Positions 18,242 through 26,718 of a stretch of DNA of 64,000 nucleotides are shown here, one piece after another. The translations under genes were made by a program, and so were the position numbers. How positions within the stretch are numbered: position 1 is the first letter of the stretch; each line of letters opens with the position of its first letter. Origin of the DNA: Nocardioides sp. GY 10127 (GTDB lineage: Bacteria > Actinomycetota > Actinomycetes > Propionibacteriales > Nocardioidaceae); NCBI RefSeq assembly GCF_004919085.1, contig NZ_STGL01000007.1, positions 310,001 through 374,000 on the forward strand. Direction: 5' to 3'. The notes below the pieces were generated by a model. That model was given only the letters and a program-made list of their open reading frames with translations, ran no database searches and had not been told where the DNA came from.

Positions 18242-19276
18242 GTGGCGGCCTCCACTCCCACCTGGCCCGACGTCCTCGGCGGCCTGGTCGCCGGTCGCGA
18301 CCTGGCGCCGGCCGAGTCCGCCTGGGCGATGGGCGAGATCCTCTCCGGTGACGCCACCCCCGCCCAGGTGGCCGGCTTCGCCGTCGCGCTGCGCGCCAAG
18401 GGCGAGACGGCCGACGAGCTGACCGGTCTCGTCCAGGCGATGTACGACCACGCCACCCCGATCTCCGTGCCGGGTCGGCTCCTGGACATCGTCGGCACCG
18501 GCGGCGACCGGTCCATGTCGGTCAACATCTCCACCATGTCCGCCATCGTGGCGGCGGGGGCCGGCGCGACCGTGGTCAAGCACGGCAACCGCTCGGCGTC
18601 CTCGAAGTCCGGCTCGGCCGACGTGCTGGAGGCCCTGGGCATCCGGCTCGACCTGCCCGCCGACCGCGTGGCCGAGGTCGCCTCGGAGGTCGGGATCACC
18701 TTCTGCTTCGCCGCGGCCTTCCACCCGGCCATGCGGCACGCGGCGGCCCCGCGGCGCGAGCTGGGGATCGGGACCGCCTTCAACCTGCTGGGGCCGCTCA
18801 CGAACCCGACCCGCCCGGCGGCCCAGGCGATCGGCTGCGCCGACCCGCGCCTGGCCCCGGCGATGGCCGAGGTCTACGCCGCCCGCGGGGTGGACGCGTG
18901 GGTGGTGCGCGGCGACGACGGGCTCGACGAGCTCACGACCACGACCACCACGTCGGTGTGGGTCGTGCACGACGGCGCCGTGAAGACCCTCACGGTCGAC
19001 CCGATGGCGCTGGGCCTGGCCGCGGCGACGGTCGAGGACCTGCGCGGCGGCGAGCCGGCCTACAACGCCGACGTCGCCCGTGCGGTGCTCGCGGGGGACA
19101 AGGGCCCGGTGCGGGACGCCGTCCTGCTCAACGCGGGCGCGGCGCTGGCCGTGCACGGCGACCCGGGCGGCGAGCCTCTGGCGGCCCTGGCCGCGGGGAT
19201 GGAGCGCGCCGCCGAGGCGATCGACTCCGGGGCCGCGGCCTCCACGCTCGAGCGCTGGGCGGCCGCGACCGCCTGA
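18242..19276 (+). CDS. trpD: Anthranilate phosphoribosyltransferase
   Basis: Tryptophan biosynthesis: joins anthranilate to PRPP. The 344-residue protein shows the PRPP/Mg loop [15 protein letters not shown], the [15 protein letters not shown] anthranilate-binding motif, and [13 protein letters not shown]. The GTG start is 4 nt from the stop of the upstream receiver-like gene. The rest of the trp pathway is absent here, the usual isolated position of this trpD copy in actinobacteria; aroG in this window feeds the same pathway. Confidence 0.96.
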   Translation: MAASTPTWPDVLGGLVAGRDLAPAESAWAMGEILSGDATPAQVAGFAVALRAKGETADELTGLVQAMYDHATPISVPGRLLDIVGTGGDRSMSVNISTMSAIVAAGAGATVVKHGNRSASSKSGSADVLEALGIRLDLPADRVAEVASEVGITFCFAAAFHPAMRHAAAPRRELGIGTAFNLLGPLTNPTRPAAQAIGCADPRLAPAMAEVYAARGVDAWVVRGDDGLDELTTTTTTSVWVVHDGAVKTLTVDPMALGLAAATVEDLRGGEPAYNADVARAVLAGDKGPVRDAVLLNAGAALAVHGDPGGEPLAALAAGMERAAEAIDSGAAASTLERWAAATA

Positions 19277-19299
19277 CGCCGGGTGTGGGCAGGGGCGGC

Positions 19300-19578
19300 T
19301 CAGTCGAGGCCGACGGAGAAGGTCTGCTCCAGGTCGAGGCGCGAGTAGGCGCGGAACGCGATGTGGGTCTCGGTCGAGAGGACGCCGGGCACCTTGTTGA
19401 GGCGGTCGGCCACCACGGAGGCGACGTGCTCGACCTCGCGGACCCGCACGAGCGCCACCAGGTCGATGGTGCCGGTGACCGAGTAGACCTCGCTGACCCC
19501 CTCGAGGGCGGCGATCTGCTCGGCGACCTCCGGGATGCGGTCGACGTCGGCGTTGACGAACACGATGGCGGTGATCAC
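19300..19578 (-). CDS. Stand-alone Lrp/AsnC ligand-binding (RAM) domain protein
   Basis: Protein of 92 residues matching only the effector-binding half of Lrp/AsnC regulators: ITAIVFVNADVDRIPEVAEQ, GVSEVYSVTGTIDLVALVRV and GVLSTETHIAFRAYS. No helix-turn-helix is present and there is no space for one. The GTG overlaps the stop of the DEDDh nuclease gene (GTGA), so the two are co-translated. Such proteins may bind amino acids and oligomerise with full-length Lrp regulators. It converges with trpD. Confidence 0.87.
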   Translation of the reverse strand: MITAIVFVNADVDRIPEVAEQIAALEGVSEVYSVTGTIDLVALVRVREVEHVASVVADRLNKVPGVLSTETHIAFRAYSRLDLEQTFSVGLD

Positions 19579-21332
19579 GCGCCCGATCCTACGACCGTCT
19601 CGACGCTGACCAGGGAGAGGGAACGGCCGGCGCCCGCGACGGGGCAGGTCCACTCGCCGTCCACGTCGACGAGGCGGACGCCGGGCTGCTCCAGCCAGCG
19701 CAGGACCTTCTCGGTCTCCTCGGCGTAGGCCGCCGGCACCGGGCCGGGGGCGTCGGCCAGCGCCGGGTCCAGCGTCTCCGCGCTCGCCCGGAGCCCGGCG
19801 ACCCAGTCGTGGGCGTCCGCCCCGGCCGGGATGACGCCGGCGGCGGCCAGACGGCCGCGCCGCACCACGTGCACGGCCCAGCGCCCGTCGTCCTCGCGCC
19901 GGGCGGCGACGACCTCGGGGCACGAGGTGAGGGAGCAGAGCCGCTGGGTCCGGGCCGCCGCCCGGACGAACCCGGCCAGCCGGTCCCGCTGGCGCCCGGC
20001 GTCCTCGAAGCGCTCGAGCTCGGCGAGGTCGGCCATGCGCCGGACGAAGAGGTCCACCACCGCGTCCGGGCGGGTCGTGAGCGCGTCGCGGAGGGTGCGC
20101 ACGACGGCCCCGTAGGTGAGGGCGTCCACGGAACCGTCGCAGGGGGAGAGGCACCGGCCCATCTCGGCCAGGGCGCACGGGGTGCCGCGGGGCTCCCGGC
20201 CGAGCCGTTGGCTGCACTGCCGCACGGGGAAGGCCTCGTGCAACGCGGTCACGCACTGCTCCGCCACGGCCTTGGAGCCGAAGGGGCCCAGGTAGTCGGC
20301 GTCGTCCTCGAGGACCTTCGTGACCAGGCTGAGGCGCGGCCAGGGCTCGCGGGTGAGCTTGACGAAGTGGGTGCGCTCGGGGTGCCGGGAGCGGCGGTTG
20401 TAGCGGGGCTTGTGCTCCCCGATGAGCCGCAGCTCGCGGACCTGCGCCTCCAGCGGCGTGGCGCAGACGATGGCGTCGACCCGCTCGGCCAGCCGCACCA
20501 TCTCGCCCATCCGGCTGCGGGTCTCGCTGGCGGTGAAGTACGAGCGGACGCGGCGGCGCAGGTTCGTCGAGGTGCCCACGTACAGCACGCGCTCGGAGGA
20601 GTCCCGGAAGAGGTAGACCCCCGGACGCTCCGGCAGTGGTTCGGCGAGGTGCCGCTTGCGGCGCTGCGCGGCCGTCACCTTCGAGGTGTAGGTCTGGAGC
20701 TCCTCGAGGGTCTGGACCCCCAGCGAGCCGAGGCGGCCCAGCAGGCCGTGCAGCACGTCCACCGTTGCGCGGGCGTCGTCGAGCGCGCGGTGGTTGGGGG
20801 TGGTGCTGGAGGAGAAGAGCCGGGCCAGGGACGAGAGCTTGCAGTTCGGCGCGTCGTCCCGGGTGACGAGGCGTCGCGCGAGCCGGGCGGTGTCGAGGAC
20901 CTCGAAGCGGGGCCACGGCCGCTGCTGCTGCGCGGCGAAGTGCTGGAGGAAGCCGACGTCGAAGGGTGCGTTGTGGGCGACCAGGACGCAGCCGTGGGCG
21001 AACTCCAGGAAGCCGGGCAGCACGGTCTCGATGCGGGGGGCGCCCACGACCATCGCGTCGGTGATACCGGTGAGGACCGTGATGAAGGGCGGGATCGCGC
21101 CGCCCGGGTCCACGAGGGTCTGGAACTCGCCGAGCACCTCGCCGCCGCGGACCTTCACCGCCCCGATCTCGGTGATCATCGAGCCCTGGGCGGCCGAGGC
21201 GCCCGTCGTCTCCAGGTCCACCACGCAGAACGTGAGGTCGTGCAGGGGGCGGCCCAGCTGGTCGAAGGAGCGCTGCTCCTCCCACCGGGCGGGGGTGCCG
21301 CCCGCGGCGCCGGCGGGGGTGGGGTGGTGCAT
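19575..21332 (-). CDS. DEDDh 3'-5' exonuclease fused to UvrC-like GIY-YIG domain
   Basis: DNA repair nuclease of 585 residues. Residues about 30-200 form a DnaQ-like exonuclease with ExoI DLETTG, ExoII NAPFDVGFLQ and ExoIII HRALDDARAT. Residues about 235-320 form a GIY-YIG endonuclease (GVYLFRDSSERVLYVG, NLRRRVRSYF) as in UvrC N-terminal/Cho proteins. A C-terminal region follows with a Cys-rich patch (GTPCALAEMGRCLSPCDG). It has no (HhH)2 tail. ATG 21332 is preferred because TAGCGT lies 7 nt upstream (21345-21340); a GTG at 21356 is possible. The family is known in actinobacteria (recalled as Rv2191). Confidence 0.9.
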   Translation of the reverse strand: MHHPTPAGAAGGTPARWEEQRSFDQLGRPLHDLTFCVVDLETTGASAAQGSMITEIGAVKVRGGEVLGEFQTLVDPGGAIPPFITVLTGITDAMVVGAPRIETVLPGFLEFAHGCVLVAHNAPFDVGFLQHFAAQQQRPWPRFEVLDTARLARRLVTRDDAPNCKLSSLARLFSSSTTPNHRALDDARATVDVLHGLLGRLGSLGVQTLEELQTYTSKVTAAQRRKRHLAEPLPERPGVYLFRDSSERVLYVGTSTNLRRRVRSYFTASETRSRMGEMVRLAERVDAIVCATPLEAQVRELRLIGEHKPRYNRRSRHPERTHFVKLTREPWPRLSLVTKVLEDDADYLGPFGSKAVAEQCVTALHEAFPVRQCSQRLGREPRGTPCALAEMGRCLSPCDGSVDALTYGAVVRTLRDALTTRPDAVVDLFVRRMADLAELERFEDAGRQRDRLAGFVRAAARTQRLCSLTSCPEVVAARREDDGRWAVHVVRRGRLAAAGVIPAGADAHDWVAGLRASAETLDPALADAPGPVPAAYAEETEKVLRWLEQPGVRLVDVDGEWTCPVAGAGRSLSLVSVETVVGSGA

Positions 21333-21471
21333 GGGAGCGACGCTAGGCGTCGCCACCGACAGCGGCCGGGACGCGCGCCGCCGGTGGCCCTAGGGTGGAC
21401 GCGGGAGCGACGGGTGTCGCCCGAGCACCGGGCCGTGGGCGCGGTGGGTGACGTGGAGGAGGCCGGTGGGC

Positions 21472-22998
21472 GTGGGTCCGGTGGACGGGGGCGAGGAGCC
21501 GGACGGGCGCGCGTCGGTCGGCCCCGTCGAGCCCGTCGGCCCGGTCGGCCCGGAGGTCTCTGCGCTGCCGGAGCCGGTCGCCGCGCGCCTCGTGGCCCTC
21601 GTGGCCCCCGTGCTGCCCGACGTCGCCCAGCTGCCCCCGTCGCTGCGCCGCGTCGCGACGTTCGCCCCGCAGCGTCGGGCCCGGCTCGGTGGCGCGGCCG
21701 TGCTCGACGCGCTGGCCGACGACGCCCTGAGGCTGCGCGTGGCCCACCGGGTCGCGCTCGCCGTCGCGCCGCTCGCCGACCAGACGCCCGACCAGACGCC
21801 CGACCAGGCACCTGCCCACACGCCGGCCGAGACCGCCGCCCGCGCCTGGCTGCTGCGGGAGGACGGGTGGGACCACCGCCTGCGCGACGCCCTGGGCGAG
21901 CTGGCCGCCGAGGAGGCCGACCGTGAGGCAGGGGAGATCGAGCGGCTGCGTGCCCGGGTGGAGGCGGCCGACGAGGCGCTCGCGCGCGTGCGCGCCTCGG
22001 CCCGCGCGGACACGGACGCCCTGCGAGCCGAGGTGGCCGACCTGCGGCGCCGGCTGGGCGCGGCCCGCGCCGAGCTGCGCCGCGAGCGCGCCGGCGACAC
22101 CGCCCCGCAGGCGCCGGCGTCCGAGGAGCCGCGGGAGGCCGGGGTGGTCCCGGAGGCCACGGAGACTGCCGAGACCGCCGAGACCGCCGAGACCGCCGAG
22201 ACTGCGGAGGACGTGCGCGCACGGCTGCGGGCCAGCGAGGCCGAGGTGGGTCGGCTGCGGACGCTGCTGGCGGCCGCGGGCACCGGGACCGGCACGTCCC
22301 GCACCGCGACGCCCGCGTCGCCCTCCACGCCCTCGACGCCCTCCACGCCCGCGTCGGTCGGCGCCCCGGGGACGCCGGTCGCCGAGGAGCCGGCTCCCTC
22401 GCGCGCGGCCCGCGCGGAGCAGGACCAGCGGGCCCGGCTCCTGCTCGACACCGTGATGGACGCGCTCACCGGGCTGCGCCGCGAGCTCGCCCTCCCGCCG
22501 CTGGTCGGCACCCCGGGCCGGCGCGCCGAGGACGCCATGGCCACCACCGAGCCGGCGGGTGCACCCGGCGGCGGTGCCGGGGTCGTCTCGCCCGCCCTGC
22601 TGGAGCAGTACCTGTCCGCGCCGCGGGCCCGCCTCCTCGTCGACGGCTACAACGTCACCCGCAGCGCCTGGCCCTCCTCGACGCTGGAGGCCCAGCGGGC
22701 CCGGCTCCTGCGCGACCTGGCGCCGCTGGTGGCCCGCACGTCGGCCGAGACCACCGTCGTCTTCGACGCGGCCGACGCCGACACGCGACCGCCCGCGGCG
22801 GTCCCGCGCGGGGTGCGGGTGCTCTTCAGCCCTCCCGGCGTCATCGCGGACGACGTGCTGGTCGACCTCGCCGCGGCGGAGCCGTCCGGCCGGGTCGTGC
22901 TCGTGGTCAGCGACGACCGCGAGGTCCGGGACCGGGTGCGGGCCCGGGGGGCGCGCCCCGTCCCGACCGCCGCGCTGCTCGGCCTGCTCACGCGCTGA
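21472..22998 (+). CDS. NYN/PIN-like RNA-binding domain protein
   Basis: Protein of about 508 residues. The N-terminal half has an alpha-helical domain (about 30-180) with a coiled coil (about 155-220) and low-complexity stretches (repeated ETA and STP triplets, DQTPDQTPDQAP). The C-terminal 150 residues form a NYN (YacP-like) nuclease fold: RLLVDGYNVTRSAWPS, TTVVFDAAD, IADDVLVDLAA, and VVLVVSDDREVRDRV, giving the expected acidic cluster. This suggests an RNase acting on RNA. Several GTGs are possible; 21472 lies 9 nt after GGAGGAGG (21455-21462). Confidence 0.82.
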   Translation: MGPVDGGEEPDGRASVGPVEPVGPVGPEVSALPEPVAARLVALVAPVLPDVAQLPPSLRRVATFAPQRRARLGGAAVLDALADDALRLRVAHRVALAVAPLADQTPDQTPDQAPAHTPAETAARAWLLREDGWDHRLRDALGELAAEEADREAGEIERLRARVEAADEALARVRASARADTDALRAEVADLRRRLGAARAELRRERAGDTAPQAPASEEPREAGVVPEATETAETAETAETAETAEDVRARLRASEAEVGRLRTLLAAAGTGTGTSRTATPASPSTPSTPSTPASVGAPGTPVAEEPAPSRAARAEQDQRARLLLDTVMDALTGLRRELALPPLVGTPGRRAEDAMATTEPAGAPGGGAGVVSPALLEQYLSAPRARLLVDGYNVTRSAWPSSTLEAQRARLLRDLAPLVARTSAETTVVFDAADADTRPPAAVPRGVRVLFSPPGVIADDVLVDLAAAEPSGRVVLVVSDDREVRDRVRARGARPVPTAALLGLLTR

Positions 22999-23105
22999 GG
23001 CACGCGTCCCTCACCCCGTTCAGGGCCCGGAACAGGACCCGGGCCAGGACCCGGTCCAGCCCGGTCCGGGGGCCGCTGTCGGTGGTCGGTGCCACGGTGT
23101 GGCCC

Positions 23106-23345
23106 ATGACGACGAGGATCGACTGCGACACCTGCGTGGTGCGGGGGCTGGCCTGCCGGGACTGCGTGGTGACGGTGCTGCTGGGGCCGCCCCCGGAGCT
23201 GACGTTCGACGAGGAGGAGCGCGCGGCGCTGGACGTGCTGGCCGCCGGCGGCCTGGTCCCGCCGCTGCGGCTGGTGACCCCGGTGGTGCCGCCCGCGCAG
23301 GAGGAGCTCCCGGGCACGGGTGCCGACGGCGCCGCGTCGGCCTGA
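23106..23345 (+). CDS. Small double-CxxC protein
   Basis: Protein of 79 residues beginning MTTRIDCDTCVVRGLACRDC. Two closely spaced CxxC pairs could bind zinc or an Fe-S cluster. The remainder is an acidic helix (TFDEEERAALDVLAAGG) and a proline-rich tail. Similar short proteins are common beside the NlpC/P60 gene in actinobacteria. I do not know a function. The ATG at 23106 places the first cysteine at residue 7. Confidence 0.65.
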   Translation: MTTRIDCDTCVVRGLACRDCVVTVLLGPPPELTFDEEERAALDVLAAGGLVPPLRLVTPVVPPAQEELPGTGADGAASA

Positions 23346-23456
23346 CGGCCCCGTCCCGCGACGGTCCGAGGCCCCTCGCGGCCCGTCCGGACGACCTGTC
23401 CTCGGCCGGAACCTCGCCCACTCAAGGTAAAGACTGGGGTATTTGGCGTGGATCTT

Positions 23457-23486
23457 TTGGACTCCGGCGGTGCCTCCGTCTACTTT
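23457..23486 (+). promoter_or_regulatory. Promoter of NlpC/P60 gene (TTGGAC-N18-TACTTT)
   Basis: TTGGAC at 23457-23462 and TACTTT at 23481-23486, spaced by 18 bp, one of the clearest sigma-70-type promoters in the window. It predicts a start near 23493 and a 5' leader of about 180 nt. Confidence 0.5.
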
Positions 23487-23499
23487 CGGGGAGGTGCCG

Positions 23500-23640
23500 C
23501 GCCCACCCGAACGGGGGAGCGGCCGCGAGTCCCCCGCCGAGGTGGGGCTCGCCGGGGGAGTGGATCGGCCCGCGTCGACGACGACGTGGACGGTCGGGCC
23601 CGTGGCGGACCAAGCGTCCGCGACGCAGGCCGCGCGCCCC
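23500..23640 (+). promoter_or_regulatory. Candidate c-di-AMP (ydaO/yuaA-type) riboswitch
   Basis: The leader has features recalled from the class: ACGGGGGAGC (23511-23520), a hairpin GCGAGTCCCC / GGGGCTCGC (23525-23552), GGAGTGGATCGGCC (23557-23570) resembling the conserved GGUGAAUC segment, and GACCAAGC...CGACGCAGGC (23609-23630) roughly where the class has ACAGCUAAC...GCAGGC. The last match is imperfect. Known context supports it: in actinobacteria this riboswitch precedes NlpC/P60 and Rpf cell-wall hydrolases. Unproven without a covariance-model search. Confidence 0.38.
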
Positions 23641-23674
23641 GGCCACGTAGTCGACCCGAGGAGAACCCGCACCC

Positions 23675-24697
23675 GTGCACACCGGCCGTCAGCGTCTTGC
23701 CGCAGCAGCCGTCTCCGCGCTCCTCGTGGGGGGAGGCGTGTTCTGGGTGACGAGCCCGGCGCAGGCCGACCCGACCACGATCAAGCAGGCGCAGGAGCGG
23801 GTGGACACCCTCTACCGCGAGGCCGAGCAGGCCTCCGAGCGGCTCAACGCCGCCCGGCTCGAGGTCAAGCAGATCCGGCGCCAGCTGGCGTCGCTGCGGG
23901 CCGACGAGAAGGCGCAGGCGGAGCTCACCGACGCCGCCAAGTCGGAGGCGAAGGACGCGATGCTGCGTCAGTACGAGGGCCAGGACATGAGCGCCGTCAG
24001 CTCCGTCGTGAGCTCGGCGAGCCTCGGTGACTTCCTCGACCAGGTGTCGACGATGGACTCCTACAGCGACGTCACCGACCAGCTCTACGCCGACTACAGC
24101 ACCCAGGCCCGTGCCCTCACCCTGCGTGAGAAGGCCACCGAGCGCCGGGTGAAGCGGCTCGCCACCCTCCAGTCGTCGCTGGCCGACGACAAGGAGGAGA
24201 TCGACACCAAGCTCGCCGCGGCGCAGTCGGTGCTCTCCGGCCTCAAGGCCGCGCAGCGCGAGAAGCTCGAGGCCAAGCAGGAGGCCGCCGCGGCGGCCGC
24301 CACCTCGACCGCCGAGGCGACCGCGACCACCACGACCGCCAAGGTGTCGGGCTCGGCCGCGGCGGTCGTCGCCTACGCCTACGCCCAGCTCGGCGACGCC
24401 TACGTCTACGGCGCCTCCGGCCCGGACGCGTTCGACTGCTCGGGGCTCACCATGATGGCCTGGGCCGCCGCCGGCGTCTCGCTGTCGCACTCCTCCTCGG
24501 CCCAGTACAACGAGGGCACCCACGTCGCGGAGAGCGACCTCCAGCCGGGTGACCTCGTCTTCTACTACAGCCCCATCAGCCACGTCGGCATCTACATCGG
24601 CAACGGCCAGGTCATCGACGCCGCGAACCCCAGCACCGGGGTGCGCGTGACGACCCTGCACTCGATGCCGTACGTCGGGGCCGTCCGCCCGGGCTGA
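23675..24697 (+). CDS. Secreted NlpC/P60 peptidoglycan endopeptidase
   Basis: Cell-wall hydrolase of 340 residues. It has a Sec signal peptide (cleavage after SPAQA, about residue 31) and two long coiled coils (about 35-100 and 130-210) that may hold the enzyme near the division or export machinery. An Ala/Thr linker follows, then the NlpC/P60 domain with catalytic Cys in AFDCSGLTMMAW, His in ISHVGIYIG and a polar residue in IDAANP. It resembles RipA/Rv2190c-type hydrolases. GTG start with GAGGAG. The long leader suggests post-transcriptional control. Confidence 0.93.
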   Translation: MHTGRQRLAAAAVSALLVGGGVFWVTSPAQADPTTIKQAQERVDTLYREAEQASERLNAARLEVKQIRRQLASLRADEKAQAELTDAAKSEAKDAMLRQYEGQDMSAVSSVVSSASLGDFLDQVSTMDSYSDVTDQLYADYSTQARALTLREKATERRVKRLATLQSSLADDKEEIDTKLAAAQSVLSGLKAAQREKLEAKQEAAAAAATSTAEATATTTTAKVSGSAAAVVAYAYAQLGDAYVYGASGPDAFDCSGLTMMAWAAAGVSLSHSSSAQYNEGTHVAESDLQPGDLVFYYSPISHVGIYIGNGQVIDAANPSTGVRVTTLHSMPYVGAVRPG

Positions 24698-24716
24698 CCC
24701 GGCCGCGGAGCAGCAC

Positions 24717-26081
24717 CTGAGCGCGCCGACGGTCCCCGGGCCTGAGCGGACCTCGTCCGCCCGACGCAGGGGGCTGCTCGTCGTCCTGGTGGCGCTGGCC
24801 CTCGCGGTCGGCGGCTACGTCGTGGCCACGCGCCTCGACGGACCCCGGGTGCTCACCGGACCGACCGCCGCGGGCTCGACCGGTGCCGTCTCGGGCGCGC
24901 CGTCCGGGCTGGCCACGCAGGCCCTGGCGGACCTGTCCCGTGCGGTGACGCGCGGTGACGCTGCCGCCGTCCGAGGGCTGGCGCCCGCCGACGACGACAC
25001 CGCCGCGCGCCGGTTGGCCCAGGCCGCCTCGGCGTCGGCGAGGATCGGGCTCACCGCCACGTGGCGGTTCCTGGAGCAGGACACCGCGCCCGACGCCGAC
25101 GGCACCTGGACGGCCGCGGCCGAGCTCACCTGGCGCTTCGACGACGTCGACGCGCGGGCCGCGCGGGCCGAGGTCTCGGTCCGCCTGAGGACCGTCGTCG
25201 AGGACGGCGCGGAGCGGGTGGCGGTCGTCGACCCGGCCGTGGGCGCGGACGACGCAGGCGACGCAGGCGACACGGGTGCCACGAGCGACACGGGTGCGAC
25301 CGGGACCCGCGTCCCGGTGTGGCTCGGCGGGCAGGTCGTCGTCCGGCGATCCGCGCACACCCTCGTCGTCGCGTCCGCCGACGCCCCGCTGGCGCCGGCT
25401 CGCGTGGCGGCCCTGGCCGTGACGGCCCGGGAGCAGGCCCTGGTGTCGCTGGCCCCGGGCGAGCGGTCACGGGCCGTCGACCTCGTGCTCGAGGTGCCCG
25501 CCGACGAGGCGGGGCTCGACGCAGCGCTGGGCGCCTCCGTCGGCACCTACGCGGGCGTGGCCGCCGTGACGGCCCCCGTGGACGGGCGCACCGCGAGCGG
25601 CGCGCTGCACGTCCTGGTCAACCCCGACCAGCTCGACCAGCTGCGGAGGGCCGGTGCGCAGGTGGTCCTCACCCACGAGGCCGTCCACGCCCTCACCGAC
25701 GCCCCCTCCAGCCTCGCCCCGCTCTGGCTCGTCGAGGGCTACGCCGACGAGGTGGCCCTGCGGCACGTGCGGCTCCCGCTCACCGTGACCAGCGCCGAGC
25801 TCGTCGCCCAGGTGGACGACGCGGGGCTGCCGAGGAGGCTCCCGGCGACGTCCGACTTCGACGTCTCTGCGACCGACCTCGGTGCCGCGTACGAGGCCGC
25901 GTGGACGGTGTGCCGTGTCCTGGCCGAGCGCGCGGGCCAGGACGGGCTGCGCCGGGTCTACGAGCGGGTCGGCGCCGGTGAGGCGCTCGGGCGGGTGCTG
26001 CGCGCGGAGGCCGGCTGGAGCCGGGCGGACCTGGTGCGCGCCTACCGCGCGGAGGTCCGGCGGGTCGCCGCGCTGTCCTGA
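24717..26081 (+). CDS. Membrane-anchored peptidase-MA-like zinc metalloprotein
   Basis: The zinc motif HEAVH (in VLTHEAVHAL) and the third ligand Glu in LVEGYADEVA, about 19 residues on, mark a gluzincin-type metallopeptidase fold (residues about 300-430). The first 300 residues hold an Asp/Thr-rich disordered stretch and NTF2-like or cystatin-like strands. The first conventional start (GTG 24789) would cut into the hydrophobic anchor. A CTG at 24717, 6 nt after GGAG and 19 nt after the NlpC stop, restores an RRRGLLVVLVALALAVGGYV signal anchor, so I extend to it. Substrate unknown; the neighbour suggests the cell envelope. Confidence 0.68.
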   Translation: MSAPTVPGPERTSSARRRGLLVVLVALALAVGGYVVATRLDGPRVLTGPTAAGSTGAVSGAPSGLATQALADLSRAVTRGDAAAVRGLAPADDDTAARRLAQAASASARIGLTATWRFLEQDTAPDADGTWTAAAELTWRFDDVDARAARAEVSVRLRTVVEDGAERVAVVDPAVGADDAGDAGDTGATSDTGATGTRVPVWLGGQVVVRRSAHTLVVASADAPLAPARVAALAVTAREQALVSLAPGERSRAVDLVLEVPADEAGLDAALGASVGTYAGVAAVTAPVDGRTASGALHVLVNPDQLDQLRRAGAQVVLTHEAVHALTDAPSSLAPLWLVEGYADEVALRHVRLPLTVTSAELVAQVDDAGLPRRLPATSDFDVSATDLGAAYEAAWTVCRVLAERAGQDGLRRVYERVGAGEALGRVLRAEAGWSRADLVRAYRAEVRRVAALS

Positions 26082-26097
26082 ACCCTGGACCATGGGC

Positions 26098-26150
<53 letters not shown>

Positions 26151-26166
26151 GGCCCGGGACGCAGCG

Positions 26167-26194
26167 ACGCCCCGGACGAGAACGTCCGGGGCGT
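26167..26194. terminator. Intrinsic terminator
   Basis: ACGCCCCGGAC (26167-26177) and GTCCGGGGCGT (26184-26194) form an 11-bp stem with a GAGAAC loop, between the convergent metalloprotein and pilin genes. It could work in both directions. Confidence 0.72.
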
Positions 26195-26302
26195 GCGGCG
26201 CTGCCGAGTCAGGGCGCGGCGGCGGGTTGTGCGGGCGCCGGCCCGCTCGCCGCGGTCGGGGGGTCGTCCGGGGCGAGCAGGCCGGCGTGTCGGGGGAGCC
26301 GG

Positions 26303-26515
26303 TCAGCCGGCGGGGCAGGCGACCCCGTTGTTGACCGACTCGCAGGTGTCGCTGAAGGCGCTGGCGACGACCGGGCCGAGCGCGAAGACGGCGACCGCGA
26401 TGATCGCGGCGATGCCGGCGATGAGCAGGCCGTACTCGACGGCGGAGGCGCCGCGCTCGTCGTCCTCGCGGGCGGGCAGGTAGAGGCTGAGCAGGGCGGA
26501 CAGGTAGGTGATCAT
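26303..26515 (-). CDS. flp: Flp/Fap-type pilin
   Basis: Class IVb pilin precursor of 70 residues: leader ending DERG, then the processing site G/ASAVEYGLLIAGIAAIIAV with the conserved Glu-Tyr at mature positions 5-6, one transmembrane helix, and a C-terminal tail with two cysteines (SDTCESVNNGVAC) that could form a disulfide. ATG 26515 has AGGAG 8 nt upstream. It is the major subunit expected for the Tad system encoded upstream on the same strand, from its own transcription unit after a terminator. Confidence 0.93.
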   Translation of the reverse strand: MITYLSALLSLYLPAREDDERGASAVEYGLLIAGIAAIIAVAVFALGPVVASAFSDTCESVNNGVACPAG

Positions 26516-26650
26516 CTCGGGGGCTCCTGGGGGCGGCTCGAAGGGGGAGGGTGCTGCGAGGATCTGGCGGTCGGACCGCGGGGAGCCCGGTCCGTCCGTG
26601 AGGTCCACTCTGCTCCTCGCCGGTGCCCCCGCGGATCGGGTGAAGAGACG

Positions 26651-26682
26651 AAGGCGGGTAGTCCGTTCGGACTACCCGCCTT
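26651..26682 (-). terminator. Intrinsic terminator after the response regulator
   Basis: A 14-bp perfect stem (26651-26664 with 26669-26682) and GTTC loop, 37 bp beyond the response-regulator stop. On the minus strand it is followed by a pyrimidine-rich TTCGTCTCTTC. It separates the kinase/regulator genes from the pilin gene. Confidence 0.82.
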
Positions 26683-26718
26683 CGACGGCCGGTGGGGCGG
26701 GGCGCCCCCGGCCCCGGC

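Larger units (their letters stand above)
23346..23674. other. Long leader region of the NlpC/P60 gene
   Basis: 329 bp without a gene. It contains an unusually AT-rich block (23425-23460), a promoter candidate (23457-23486), then about 190 bp of structured leader ending in GAGGAG (23658-23663), 11 nt before the GTG. Confidence 0.6.
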
